Under the pieces are notes generated by a model. It was not told where the DNA came from and searched no databases. It saw only the letters and a list, made by a program, of their open reading frames with translations. This document shows positions 1-9,093 of a stretch of DNA of 64,000 nucleotides, in pieces. The DNA is from Halomonas salinarum (GTDB taxonomy: Bacteria > Pseudomonadota > Gammaproteobacteria > Pseudomonadales > Halomonadaceae), in NCBI RefSeq assembly GCF_012062845.1, contig NZ_WWNB01000003.1, forward strand, positions 1 to 64,000. Reading direction: 5' to 3'. How positions within the stretch are numbered: the first letter of the stretch is position 1; every line of letters begins with the position of its first letter. A program made the position numbers and the translations under genes.

Positions 1-126
1 CCATGGCAACGGCGGTATCCGTGAGCAGACGTTTGTGGTGAACATCAGCTTACTCGGATTTACCGTCGTTTCTCTATCCCGTCTCTACCTAAGACCACTT
101 CGCTTTCACGCCAGTCTGCGATGAAC
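1..126. other. window edge, no gene seen
   Basis: These bases lie downstream of the trkA stop codon. I see no coding region, strong hairpin or RNA gene here. It is probably intergenic DNA running into a neighbour outside the window. Confidence 0.4.
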
Positions 127-1500
127 CTAAAAAAAGCTCAACCCGACCTGGAAGAGCCGCTCCACATCACGGATGCGGCGCTTGTCGATGACGAACAGGA
201 TGACATGATCGCCAGATTCCACCACTACGTCATCGTGGGCGATCAGCACCTCCTTGCCGCGCACGATGGCGCCGATGGTCGTGCCGCTGGGCAGATCAAT
301 ATGATCGATGGTTCGACCTACCACCTTGGAAGAGTGCGCGTCGCCATGGGCGATCGCCTCGATGGCCTCGGCGGCACCGCGACGCAGCGAGTGGACATTG
401 ACGATATCGCCTCGCCGTACATGGGTCAGCAGGCCGCCTATGGTGGCCTGCTGGGGCGAGATAGCGATGTCGATCTCGCCGCCTTGCACCAGGTCGACGT
501 AGGCGGCGTTGTTGATCAGGGTCAGCACCTTCTTGGCACCCAGCCGCTTGGCCAGCATCGACGACATGATGTTGACTTCGTCATCGTTGGTCAGTGCGCA
601 GAAGATATCGCAGTCCTCGATGTTTTCCTCGAGCAGCAGCTGCTTGCTGGTAGCACTGCCATGCAGCACCACGGTGCGGTCGAGCCGTTCGGATAGCTTC
701 GTACAGCGCTCGAGGCTATGCTCGATGATCTTGACCTGATGGCTGTGCTCGAGGGTTTCGGCCAGGCGCTCGCCGATATGGCCGCCGCCGGCGATGACGA
801 CGCGACGGAAATCACGGTCCAGTCGGCGCAGCTCGCTCATCACGGCACGAATGTCGCGACGCGCGGCGATGAAGAAGACCTCGTCATCGGCTTCGATCAC
901 GGTGTCGCCGCGGGGGATGATCGCTCGGTTGCGACGATAGATAGCCGCCACCCGCGTATCCACGTTGGGCATGTGGCGGCGTAAAAAGCCGAGTTCCTGC
1001 CCGACCAGCGGCCCGCCATAGAAGGCCTTCACCGCGACGAGTTGCACCATGCCGCTGGCGAATTCCAGGACCTGCAAAGCGCCGGGATAATCGATCAGCC
1101 GGCGAATATGGTCGGTGACGACCTGCTCGGGGCTGATCAGGACATCGATGGGGATGGCATCGTGGGCGAACAGGCCCTTGCGGGTCAGGTAAGCAGTGGC
1201 ACGCACGCGGGCGATCTTGGTTGGCGTGCGAAACAGCGTGTGCGCTACCTGACAGGCGATCATGTTGACTTCGTCGGAGTTGGTGACCGCAATCAGCATA
1301 TCCGCGTCTTCGCAGCCCGCCTGACGCAGCACGGCTGGATAAGAGGCCGAACCCGACACCGTGCGAATATCCAGGCGGCTATGCAGCTCGCGCAGGCGCT
1401 TATCATCGGTATCCACCACGGTAATGTCATTTTCTTCATGGGCCAGGTGTTCGGCCAAGGTGCCGCCGACTTGGCCAGCGCCTAGAATGATGATCTTCAT
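127..1500 (-). CDS. trkA: Trk potassium uptake protein TrkA
   Basis: Cytoplasmic NAD(H)-binding gating subunit of a Trk K+ transporter. The 457-residue length matches the usual TrkA length of about 458. Two tandem RCK units are visible, each opening with a Rossmann glycine motif: ILGAGQVGG at the N-terminus and IAGGGHIGE near residue 235. Each is followed by a TrkA_C-like domain, with the second ending near the C-terminus. The ATG overlaps the stop codon of the upstream response regulator (ATGA), so translation is probably coupled. It is the last gene of the trkH-kdpD-kdpE-trkA unit, which suggests that TrkA gates the TrkH protein of that unit. Confidence 0.93.
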   Translation of the reverse strand: MKIIILGAGQVGGTLAEHLAHEENDITVVDTDDKRLRELHSRLDIRTVSGSASYPAVLRQAGCEDADMLIAVTNSDEVNMIACQVAHTLFRTPTKIARVRATAYLTRKGLFAHDAIPIDVLISPEQVVTDHIRRLIDYPGALQVLEFASGMVQLVAVKAFYGGPLVGQELGFLRRHMPNVDTRVAAIYRRNRAIIPRGDTVIEADDEVFFIAARRDIRAVMSELRRLDRDFRRVVIAGGGHIGERLAETLEHSHQVKIIEHSLERCTKLSERLDRTVVLHGSATSKQLLLEENIEDCDIFCALTNDDEVNIMSSMLAKRLGAKKVLTLINNAAYVDLVQGGEIDIAISPQQATIGGLLTHVRRGDIVNVHSLRRGAAEAIEAIAHGDAHSSKVVGRTIDHIDLPSGTTIGAIVRGKEVLIAHDDVVVESGDHVILFVIDKRRIRDVERLFQVGLSFF

Positions 1501-2243
1501 GAAAGATTCTCCTTCTTATTGTTGGCGAGATCGTCGGCACGTTCAGGCTCAATCATCAGGCGATAGCCGATACCGGCTTCGGTCTGCAGAAGTGACTGGG
1601 AATCGGGGTCATCACCGAGCTTCTGTCGAAGCTTGCTGATCACAATGCGCAAGTAGTGGGTATCTTCGGCATGGCTCGGCCCCCACACTTCGCGCAATAG
1701 TTGTGTCTGGGTGAGAACCCGACCGCTATGGCGGCATAGGCGTTCGAGTACGGCGAACTCCTTGGGTGTTAGGTGAACGGGCGTATCGTTACGCCACACA
1801 CGCCGCTTGACGTGATCGATCACTAGGCCATTGCCGCTGTAGCGCTGGTATTCCTGAACATCCTGGAGCGCCCCGCGAAGGCGCAATAGGGCGCGGATGC
1901 GTGCTAGCAGCTCCTGGATGCCGAATGGCTTGGTCACGTAATCGTTGGCGCCATGGTCCAGGGCTCTTACCTTTTCACCTTCTTGGCCACGCACCGAGAC
2001 CACGATGATGGGCATCTGGCCGCGAGCGCGCAGGCGGTCGAGAACCGCTTGGCCGTCCATGTCTGGCAAGCCCAGATCCAGCAGGGCCAAGTCGGGAGCC
2101 TCCTTTAGAGCTAGGTCCAATCCCTCGCGACCGTTCGCTGCCTCGTAGACCACGAAGCCCTGCGAGACCAAGCTAATACGCAGGAAACGGCGTATTTGCG
2201 GCTCGTCGTCGATGACCAGGATGCGGTGGGGTTCACTCGACAT
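1497..2243 (-). CDS. kdpE: KdpE-like response regulator
   Basis: OmpR/PhoB-type response regulator of 248 residues. The receiver domain (about 1-120) has the acidic pair D12/D13, the phospho-acceptor D56 (LLDLGLP context) and a TKPF lysine near residue 110. The C-terminal winged-helix DNA-binding domain (about 140-230) has the usual [12 protein letters not shown] opening. The best family match is KdpE, the partner of KdpD. The gene overlaps the end of kdpD by 11 bases and the start of trkA by 4. No kdpFABC lies in the window, so the target is more likely the local Trk genes; this is inference. Sequence alone cannot prove KdpE over another OmpR member. Confidence 0.82.
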   Translation of the reverse strand: MSSEPHRILVIDDEPQIRRFLRISLVSQGFVVYEAANGREGLDLALKEAPDLALLDLGLPDMDGQAVLDRLRARGQMPIIVVSVRGQEGEKVRALDHGANDYVTKPFGIQELLARIRALLRLRGALQDVQEYQRYSGNGLVIDHVKRRVWRNDTPVHLTPKEFAVLERLCRHSGRVLTQTQLLREVWGPSHAEDTHYLRIVISKLRQKLGDDPDSQSLLQTEAGIGYRLMIEPERADDLANNKKENLS

Positions 2244-4236
2244 AATGGGAGGGCTCCAAGGTGGCGTCGGGTAGCGGCAGGTGCATCACGATGCGGGTCC
2301 CAGTTCCCTTATGGCCGGGCTCGGCGGCGATGGTGCCGCCATGGGCCCCGAGCATGCCGCGACAGATGGCTAGTCCCAGGCCGCTGCCGTGGCGACCACG
2401 GTCGCCCTCGCCACCGGTGTAGAACATGTCAAATACTCGCTCGCGCAGGTGGGACTCGATGCCAGGGCCCTGGTCGGTCACCGCAAGCCATAGCTGGTCA
2501 GATTCCACGCCGGCCTGGAAGTGCAATTCCCCATCCGCTGGTGAGAAGCGCGCCGCATTCTCGATGACATTGACCAGCGCCTGCTCGATGAGTGCCGGAT
2601 GCACATGTAACAGCGGCAGGTCATCAGGCCAATCGCGCTGCACGTCTAGCCCACGCAACGCAGGCCCCAGGCGCCTCAGGGCGCTGGCTATCAGGTCCTC
2701 CACTGAAATCCAGTCGCGTTCCAGCTTTAGGCCTCCTTGCCCGAGTCGTGTCATATCCAGCAGATTCTGGATGTACCGGTCCAGTCGCTCACTTTCACTT
2801 AAAACGCCGTCGAGAAGTTCGCCACGGTCGGCCTCATTAAGTTGGTCGGCCAGGTCGCGTAGGGTGCTGGCAGAACCGATGATCGAGGCCAGGGGCGTTC
2901 TGAGGTCATGAGAGACCGATGACAACAGGGCCGAACGTAGACGCTCGTTCTCCTCGGAAATCCGCGATGCCTCAAGGTCGGCGACCAGGCGGGTACGCTC
3001 CAGCGCCAGTGTCAGCAGGCGCAGCATGGCGTCGATGCGCCCATCCTCGTCGGGAGATGGCGGGTGCTCCCGTTGCCCTAGGGCCAGGCAGACCAGCGCT
3101 ACCAGCCGCCCTTGTTCCATCAGTGGAATAACTTGCCAGTCGGTATCTAGCGGCTGCTCGGTGCCTTTGCCGCTGGGACGACGATGGAGGCGGCTCCAGG
3201 CCACGGCGGTCCTGGCATCGGGGCCAAGTTGGTGTCCCGCCGGCGCACTATTGAGCAGTGACACATCACCCTCTTCATCGGTGGCATCCAGCATCACCAC
3301 CGGACAGCCGAGCCAGCGCATTAGAGTGGCCACGCCCACTTCGCTAACACGCTGTCGGTTTGTTGCCACCGTGAGTTCTCGGGAGAAGGTGAGCAGCTGA
3401 TAGGTCTGTTCTCGGCTTGCACGCAGGGCGAGCAGGCGCATTCGAGCGCTACCTGCGAGTTGGCCGACCACAACGGCGACCAGCAGGTAGACCACCACGG
3501 TAACCAGTTGATCGTCTTCCACCATGGCCAGGGAATAGCGCGGTTCAGTCAAGAAGAAATTAAAACTGACAAACCCCATTATGGCGGCCAGCATGGCCGA
3601 GCGTGTCCCTGCCAAGGTGGCACTGAGCAATACCGCGCCGAGAAATAGCAAAGACAGATTGCCTAGTGCCAGCCAGGACTTCAGGCCTGCAGAAAGGCCC
3701 AGCGCGGCTAGGGTTGAGCTTACGGCAATCCCCGCATCCCGCCAGAGCCAACGGCGTTGGTGGGAGCGAGGACGAAAGCGTGGCCGCTGACGCCCCTCGG
3801 CGGCGACCACGAGATCGAATGGTCCACCCAAACGGGCTAGGCGCTCTGCCAGGGGGCGACGCCAGACTCTCCAGCCTGATGGGCGCCCATGACCGACCAA
3901 TAGGGTGGCAACCTTTAGCTCATTCGCCAGTGCCAACAGTTCTCGGGCGCGATCCTGTCCTGAGACCACGCGGACATCGCCTCCCAGGCGCTGAACCTGA
4001 GCAAAGTCGCGCTCCAGCATCAGCTGCCGTTGTAGATCTTCTCTACCGCTCTCTACGTAGGCGGCACACCACTGGACACGGTCTCGCCTCGCCAAACGAT
4101 GGGCAGCACGCACCAGGGCGGTATCCTCTGTTCCACCGCTCAGCGCGACCAGTAGCCGAATTGGTGCGGGGTGGTTCGACGGACTGGTCGTGTGTTCGTC
4201 GATATCCTGCATGGTGTCAACAAGAGCCTTTTGCAT
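2233..4236 (-). CDS. kdpD: KdpD-like sensor histidine kinase, short form lacking the N-terminal KdpD domain
   Basis: Membrane sensor kinase of 667 residues, against about 890 for E. coli KdpD. It begins directly with a universal-stress-like domain (about 25-150), so the roughly 210-residue N-terminal KdpD domain with its Walker motif is absent. Four closely spaced membrane segments follow (about 168-265, DUF4118-like), then a GAF-like region (about 285-410). The kinase core has phospho-acceptor H443 (SVSHDLRTPL), an N box (NVIENAARFSP), G1 (DQGPGIE) and G2 (GSGLGLAI). It starts 6 bases after the trkH stop codon and overlaps kdpE. The likely signal is K+ limitation or osmotic stress, but loss of the N-terminal domain may change sensing. 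Confidence 0.82.
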   Translation of the reverse strand: MQKALVDTMQDIDEHTTSPSNHPAPIRLLVALSGGTEDTALVRAAHRLARRDRVQWCAAYVESGREDLQRQLMLERDFAQVQRLGGDVRVVSGQDRARELLALANELKVATLLVGHGRPSGWRVWRRPLAERLARLGGPFDLVVAAEGRQRPRFRPRSHQRRWLWRDAGIAVSSTLAALGLSAGLKSWLALGNLSLLFLGAVLLSATLAGTRSAMLAAIMGFVSFNFFLTEPRYSLAMVEDDQLVTVVVYLLVAVVVGQLAGSARMRLLALRASREQTYQLLTFSRELTVATNRQRVSEVGVATLMRWLGCPVVMLDATDEEGDVSLLNSAPAGHQLGPDARTAVAWSRLHRRPSGKGTEQPLDTDWQVIPLMEQGRLVALVCLALGQREHPPSPDEDGRIDAMLRLLTLALERTRLVADLEASRISEENERLRSALLSSVSHDLRTPLASIIGSASTLRDLADQLNEADRGELLDGVLSESERLDRYIQNLLDMTRLGQGGLKLERDWISVEDLIASALRRLGPALRGLDVQRDWPDDLPLLHVHPALIEQALVNVIENAARFSPADGELHFQAGVESDQLWLAVTDQGPGIESHLRERVFDMFYTGGEGDRGRHGSGLGLAICRGMLGAHGGTIAAEPGHKGTGTRIVMHLPLPDATLEPSHYVE

Positions 4237-4242
4237 GGCTAT

Positions 4243-5718
4243 CTATTGCCGCCAGAACATCGGGGTCAGGAGGACCAGCACCGTCAGGATCTCCAATCGT
4301 CCCATCAGCATGCCGATGCATAGCAGCCACTTGGCGGCATCCGGAAGGGTGGAGAAGTTTCCGGACGGGCCGATGATGTCGCCGAGCCCCGGTCCTACAT
4401 TGGCCACCGCTGTGGCGGCGCCCGAGAGCGCTGTAACGAAGTCCAGGCCCATCAGGGAGAGGCCTAGTGCCAGCCCGGCGATGGTCAGGAAGAAAAAGAA
4501 CGAGAATGCGACCACTCCTCGCGTGACTTCATCGGTCAGCTTCTGGCCATTGTAGCGCGAGACAAAGACGCCACTGGAGTGGATCAGGAAGCGCAACTGG
4601 CTGATCAGTAGCAGCATGGCGACCTGAAAGCGGAAAATCTTCATCCCCCCAGCTGTCGAGCCGCTGCAGCCGCCCACGAAGGTAAGATAGAAGAACGCCA
4701 CCGTGGCCATGGGGCCCCACAACGTGTAGTCATCCGACGCGTAGCCGCAGGTGGTGACGATGGAGATGACATTGAAGACCACATGGGTGAGGGCTTCGAA
4801 GGGTGGGGTACCCAGCCATATTCGCCACAGGGTCAGCAACAAACACACCGTACTCAGCAGAATCAGCAACCCCTGCACCTGCTGGTCCTGCCACAGTGAC
4901 ATCCGTGCCCCACGCAACACGCGTATATAGAGCACAAAGGGCAGCGCGCCCATCAGCATGAACAGGGAGCCCAACCATAGCAGCTGGGGTTGTTCTGCAT
5001 AGGCACCGAAAGAGGCATCGGAATTGGCGAAGCCACCGGTTGCTAGTGAGGTCATGGCATGTACGATCGCATCCAGCGGGGTCATGCCCCCCAACCAGTA
5101 GGACAGCATGGCGAGCGCGGTGAACCCGATGTAGATTAACAGTGTGGCCATGGCGATACCGCCGGTTCGTGGCATGATTTTGTCCGACCAGTCGGAGGAC
5201 TCGGTGTGGAACAGCCGCATGCCGCCTACCTTGAGGAACGGCAATATGGCGATACCCATGACGATGATGCCGATACCGCCCAGCCACTGCATGATGCCAC
5301 GCCATAGCTTGAGGCCATCGGAAAGCTGGTAAATGCCTGATAGTACTGTAGAGCCGGTCGTGGTAATCGCCGATACTGATTCAAAAACGGCGTTGGTGTA
5401 GGAGAGCTGCGGGGCTCCCAGTATCAACGGTAGGCTAGCAAAGGTACTGATACTCACCCAGCTAAGCGTGGTGACGAGAAACATTTGCCACGGCTTGAGG
5501 GCGCTTGTTACACGCAGCGTTGCAAGCCAGCTGATGGTCACTGCGGCCAGTACGATGCCGATGGAGAGGGCGAAGGCTCTTGCATCGGGGTCTTCCTCGA
5601 TGACCAGCACTAGCCAGGGCACTGCCATGAAGACAGCTAGGACTAGCCACAGAACGGAGAGCACCTTGAGGATTGGCGCCCAGTTGAGCCAATGCTCCCG
5701 GAGTACGCTCTCGAACAT
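4243..5718 (-). CDS. trkH: Trk-type potassium channel subunit TrkH
   Basis: Integral membrane K+-translocating subunit of 491 residues, close to E. coli TrkH (483). The four pore-loop repeats of the SKT superfamily are visible, with filter-like motifs such as TTGSTVLS (near residue 121), LATGGFAN (near 225), TTCGYAS and NVGPGLG. Hydrophobic segments run throughout. It is the first gene of the trkH-kdpD-kdpE-trkA run, with 6 bases to kdpD. A good Shine-Dalgarno (GAGGAGG on the minus strand) precedes the ATG. In Halomonas the related proteins are named TrkH and TrkI; I cannot tell which this is. Confidence 0.9.
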   Translation of the reverse strand: MFESVLREHWLNWAPILKVLSVLWLVLAVFMAVPWLVLVIEEDPDARAFALSIGIVLAAVTISWLATLRVTSALKPWQMFLVTTLSWVSISTFASLPLILGAPQLSYTNAVFESVSAITTTGSTVLSGIYQLSDGLKLWRGIMQWLGGIGIIVMGIAILPFLKVGGMRLFHTESSDWSDKIMPRTGGIAMATLLIYIGFTALAMLSYWLGGMTPLDAIVHAMTSLATGGFANSDASFGAYAEQPQLLWLGSLFMLMGALPFVLYIRVLRGARMSLWQDQQVQGLLILLSTVCLLLTLWRIWLGTPPFEALTHVVFNVISIVTTCGYASDDYTLWGPMATVAFFYLTFVGGCSGSTAGGMKIFRFQVAMLLLISQLRFLIHSSGVFVSRYNGQKLTDEVTRGVVAFSFFFFLTIAGLALGLSLMGLDFVTALSGAATAVANVGPGLGDIIGPSGNFSTLPDAAKWLLCIGMLMGRLEILTVLVLLTPMFWRQ

Positions 5719-5861
5719 GGCAGCCTCCTCAACTCGTTACGGTTATGCCATCTGACATGGGGCAAAGACGTTATGGCATCACAGGTCCATCTAAAAAATC
5801 CGTAAAATCTAGACAGGACATTGCCACCTGCCTCCCGCTACGGCCCCACCTATGGGCTTAC

Positions 5862-7232
5862 TCAACCCACGGGAAACTCGGTGGTCGCATATCGGATATT
5901 TGTCTTTCGCCGGATCGTCAAGGTATAGCCCAGCGTAAGAGGGCCCAAGCGCCCGATCAGCATGACGGCCATGATGATTAACTGGCCAGCAGTACCGAGC
6001 TCGCTTGTTGTGCCACGGGATAAACCGACAGTTCCGAACGCAGACACCACTTCGAAAGCAATATCCATGAAGTCGTCTTCTACCAGGATGGCCAGCATCC
6101 ATACCGCCATGAAAATCGTGGCCATTCCAATGGTCGTGGTAGCCAATGCTTTCAGTAGGGTCTCACGACTCAGTGACCGGCCGAAGAAGTTGATGACCAG
6201 GTTGCCCTTGAGGAAGGAGCGCGTTGCGGTGATCAGGATGAAGAATGTCGAGATCTTTATCCCGCTGGCGGTTGAGTTGGGGGCGCCGCCAATGAACATG
6301 AGCAGCAGCATCAATACGGTGGTGCCAGCCGTCAAGGCACCAATATCTAATGTATTGAAACCAGCTGTCCTTGGTGTGACACCCTGAAACCAGGCGGCCA
6401 ACAGCTTGTTGCCAAGCCCATCCAGTGCACCCAGCGTACTGGGATTGTTAAACTCAAGAACCAGGATGGCCACAACGGCGGAAGCGTTGAGCACCACTGT
6501 GGTAATGAGGATGACCTTTACGTAGACCGAAAGCTGGCTCCAGCGTCTTTTCTCCAGCACCTCCATGGTGACGATATAACCCAGGCCACCGGTGATGAAT
6601 AGCGCAGTAACAGAAAGGCTGATGCCTGGGTGGCTGACATAAGCCGATAGACTGTCCGGGGAGAGGGCGAATCCCGCATTGTTGAAAGCAGAAATCGCAT
6701 AGAAGAGTGCTTGGTAAAGGCCCTCTTGCCATCCCAGTTCGGGAACCATGAACGTAGCAAGCAACAGGATGCCAATGGCCTCGGTGGTAAGTGCAAAGAA
6801 AGCAATGGATTGTCCCGCTCGCCTGGCAGTCTTGAGAGAGACTTCATTAAAGGCTTCCTGCGCGACAAGCTGGTGCTTGAGTCGTAACTTGAAACCAAGT
6901 GCCAGTGCTGTGAGCACGGCAAATGTCATCAGCCCCAGTCCACCGAGTTGAATCAGGCAAAGTATGATCAGCTGTCCAAAGGTGGTGAACTGGTTACCTG
7001 TGTCGACGACAACCAGCCCCGTCACGGTTACTGCCGAGGTTGCCGTGAACGCTGCTTCCATCCAGCTAATAGGCGTTACCGTGGCGATGGGCAGTTTCAG
7101 CAAGCATGACCCTATCCCAATCAGTACGATGAATGCCTGAAGCAATAGATGTGGCGGTTTGATGCTTCGCCTACGGTTTTTCCATCTCCCTTTTTGCGGG
7201 GGAGGTGCCTTGTCAATCCTCATGTCAGTCAT
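5862..7232 (-). CDS. ktrB: KtrB-like potassium transporter, membrane subunit
   Basis: Second K+-translocating membrane protein, 456 residues from the chosen start. Filter-like motifs of the TrkH/KtrB superfamily are present: SAVTVTGL, SAFNNAGF, TPRTAGFNT and FGTVGLSRG. The length and the short N-terminus fit KtrB better than TrkH. I chose the ATG at 7232 because its ATGA overlaps the stop of the upstream RCK gene; an in-frame start 36 bases upstream is possible but lies inside that gene. The C-terminus (ATTEFPVG) is an ordinary end. It pairs with the adjacent KtrA-like protein, giving a second K+ uptake system beside TrkH/TrkA. Confidence 0.87.
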   Translation of the reverse strand: MTDMRIDKAPPPQKGRWKNRRRSIKPPHLLLQAFIVLIGIGSCLLKLPIATVTPISWMEAAFTATSAVTVTGLVVVDTGNQFTTFGQLIILCLIQLGGLGLMTFAVLTALALGFKLRLKHQLVAQEAFNEVSLKTARRAGQSIAFFALTTEAIGILLLATFMVPELGWQEGLYQALFYAISAFNNAGFALSPDSLSAYVSHPGISLSVTALFITGGLGYIVTMEVLEKRRWSQLSVYVKVILITTVVLNASAVVAILVLEFNNPSTLGALDGLGNKLLAAWFQGVTPRTAGFNTLDIGALTAGTTVLMLLLMFIGGAPNSTASGIKISTFFILITATRSFLKGNLVINFFGRSLSRETLLKALATTTIGMATIFMAVWMLAILVEDDFMDIAFEVVSAFGTVGLSRGTTSELGTAGQLIIMAVMLIGRLGPLTLGYTLTIRRKTNIRYATTEFPVG

Positions 7233-7882
7233 AGGTTCTTGACAAGTCTTCTCAGCTCTTCCAACCATCCGCCAAGAACAAGACGGTCTCCTTCAAGCAC
7301 TTCCCAGCTATTATCGGGCGGTGCATGAACCTCTTGGCGACGCTTCACAACAAGCGCATTAACGTTAACACCATCAATGATCTCGCCAACGGTTTTTCCT
7401 ATCAGGTCTTCCGTGGTCTGAAACTCAACAACAAAATAATCATCATTGAGACCTAGGTAATCATGCACCATGGGGTAGTTGAGCTCCTGAGAAATTCGAA
7501 CTCCCATTTCATACTCTGGTGCAATAACGCGCGTCGCACCAAGGCGCTCTAAGATGCGGTGATGGGGAATTGTCAGTGCCTTTGCCCATATTTTTTTTAC
7601 GCCAAGCTCCTTGAGTTGAAGCGTTGCCAGCATGGTGGCTTCCACATTTCGCCCGATGGCTACCACGGCCACATCATAGGTCCCGGCATTGAGCTCCACG
7701 AGAGCATTTTCGTCCGTAACGTCGGCAATGACAGCTTGTGTGATGTCATTCGCTAGCCGATCAACGCGCTGCTCGTCATTATCAATCCCAAGCACGTCGT
7801 GTCCTAGCTGGGTTAGCTCGCGTGCAATGGTGGTGCCAAAAATGCCCAAGCCGATAACAATAAACTGTTGCTTTTCTATCAT
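7229..7882 (-). CDS. ktrA: KtrA-like RCK regulatory subunit
   Basis: Cytoplasmic gating protein of 217 residues, the usual KtrA size, with a single RCK unit. The N-terminus has the Rossmann motif VIGLGIFG, followed by an acidic residue at the end of the second strand (GIDNDEQ), which typically contacts the nucleotide ribose. A TrkA_C domain (about 140-215) follows. It precedes the KtrB-like gene with an ATGA overlap. K+ uptake by such pairs is often Na+-dependent in relatives, which would suit a halophile; that point is family knowledge. Confidence 0.88.
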   Translation of the reverse strand: MIEKQQFIVIGLGIFGTTIARELTQLGHDVLGIDNDEQRVDRLANDITQAVIADVTDENALVELNAGTYDVAVVAIGRNVEATMLATLQLKELGVKKIWAKALTIPHHRILERLGATRVIAPEYEMGVRISQELNYPMVHDYLGLNDDYFVVEFQTTEDLIGKTVGEIIDGVNVNALVVKRRQEVHAPPDNSWEVLEGDRLVLGGWLEELRRLVKNL

Positions 7883-7964
7883 GATGGCCCTTGATCATTT
7901 GGATGGGTGAAGGTCGGCAAAGGTAAATGCTGTAACACTAGGCTGGTACGGTAAACATGCAAGG

Positions 7965-8026
7965 GCTTTGATCGTAAAAATTTCGTAAAAATGCAGGGTT
8001 TATACTCCTGATCTTTTCGTAAGGTA
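7965..8026. promoter_or_regulatory. intergenic region with short direct repeats and a probable promoter
   Basis: Between the divergent ktrA and small membrane-protein genes there are two copies of TCGTAAAAAT (near 7972 and 7983) and a related TTTCGTAAGG near 8014. A TATACT hexamer near 8001 could be the -10 element for the plus-strand gene at 8037. The repeats may bind a regulator, but none can be named. Confidence 0.3.
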
Positions 8027-8036
8027 TGCTTTACTC

Positions 8037-8414
8037 ATGGCCATACCTAGAGTCAATCAGGGCAGATATGCCATGAGGTTGCGTTGTTTAGAGTCAAGTT
8101 TTGTCACCCACATATTGTTTTTCCTCGCCTGGCTGGTGGGGTTGGCAATATACAATTTTCATGCTGAAAACCCGTTGTTGTTCGTGCTCCCTTACATGGT
8201 ACCTGTTGTATTTTTTGCATGGTTTCACAGCGCAGCATGGGGGTTCTTATTTGCTGCCATAGCAACCTTGTCCGCTATTCCCGCAGAGTATATTTCCACC
8301 CATACGCATTCAGAGCTTATCTATGCAGGCATTACTACTTACGCTCAGTTAACCGGTGCCGCTATCGGAATGTCACTGGCAAGGCGAGTCGTTAAAAACC
8401 GTAATCATACATGA
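8037..8414 (+). CDS. small membrane protein of unknown function
   Basis: Predicted protein of 125 residues with about four hydrophobic segments (roughly 24-42, 47-62, 66-84 and 94-113) and a basic C-terminal tail (ARRVVKNRNHT). I do not recognise a family; the four-helix layout loosely resembles the membrane part of DUF4118 sensors, but no kinase follows. A second in-frame ATG at 8073 would give a 113-residue protein with a more typical membrane N-terminus. The stop codon overlaps the ATG of the following broken hepT gene (ATGA). Codon use is more A/T-rich than in the flanking core genes. Confidence 0.5.
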   Translation: MAIPRVNQGRYAMRLRCLESSFVTHILFFLAWLVGLAIYNFHAENPLLFVLPYMVPVVFFAWFHSAAWGFLFAAIATLSAIPAEYISTHTHSELIYAGITTYAQLTGAAIGMSLARRVVKNRNHT

Positions 8415-8815
8415 CGCTGTCTGTTGATCCTGAATTCAAGCAATAAGCGCAGCACCTGGCTACCATCGCCGAAGAACTGGAATTGCTATACCAGGCAGAA
8501 CACCAGCCTGGCGGCCTCAATGCCCTGCTCTACCGAGCCGCAGAACGCAACCAACCTCCAACTATTAATAGAGGCCTGTATCCGCATCGCCAAGCAACGC
8601 CTGAAGTCCCTTGCCATGGTGGTTCCCAGTGATGCATGTCAGGCATTTCACAAACTTCAGAGTCAGGGACATGACAGTAGCCAAACACCATGGAACAAAG
8701 TCATAGGCTTACGCAACGCACTCGTTCACGACTACCTAGACCTTGATGCCGAGATCGTTAAAGGAGTCATCCGAAACCGCGATTACCGCTCGCTGCTTGC
8801 CTTTTCCGCAGTCCT
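8411..8815 (+). pseudogene. broken HepT-like (DUF86) toxin gene
   Basis: Read in two frames this encodes a HepT-family HEPN protein, the RNase toxin or substrate of MntA/HepT systems. The C-terminal part carries the RX4HXY signature as RNALVHDY. Three lesions are visible. An in-frame TAA comes after 11 codons (MTLSVDPEFKQ, then stop, then AQHLATIAEEL). A 4-base duplication (caac) near 8555 shifts the frame between LYRAAERN and LQLLIEACI. The 3' end breaks near 8815 where an oppositely oriented IS30 fragment begins. No MntA nucleotidyltransferase gene is adjacent. The gene is therefore very probably dead. Confidence 0.7.
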
Positions 8816-8990
8816 GCTCAGGATCGTAACCGCTGTCGGCGGCGTTGCGGCGCAGCTCCCGGCTGACCGTGCTGTTGTGGATGCCAAGCTCTCTGGCGAT
8901 CTGACGTCGGCTCATGCCCAGGTCATGACGGGCATAGATCTGGTATCGTTGGGTCTGGGGCAGCTGTCGGTATCCCATGCTCTGCTTCAC
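8816..8990 (-). mobile_element. IS30-family transposase fragment (N-terminus only)
   Basis: The minus strand encodes the start of an IS30-type transposase: an HTH region with MSRRQIARELGIHNSTVSREL followed by RRNAADSGYDPEQ. Reading then passes into the broken hepT gene, so the catalytic DDE domain is missing. The break lies near 8816. Sequence up to about 9060 may include the element's terminal region, but I could not define an inverted repeat. Confidence 0.72.
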
Positions 8991-9093
8991 TTTGGACGGT
9001 GGGCCGAGAAGGGTACCGGCCCTCCTGCCTCTACCTCGTGGGCCAAAGTGCTGCGGTTACTCTATGAGTCCAGGCTTGACATAGGAGAAGTTC

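Noticed and set aside
3666-4376. 236-codon plus-strand frame opposite kdpD
   Set aside because: Antisense shadow with Arg/Pro/Ser-rich composition and no recognisable fold.
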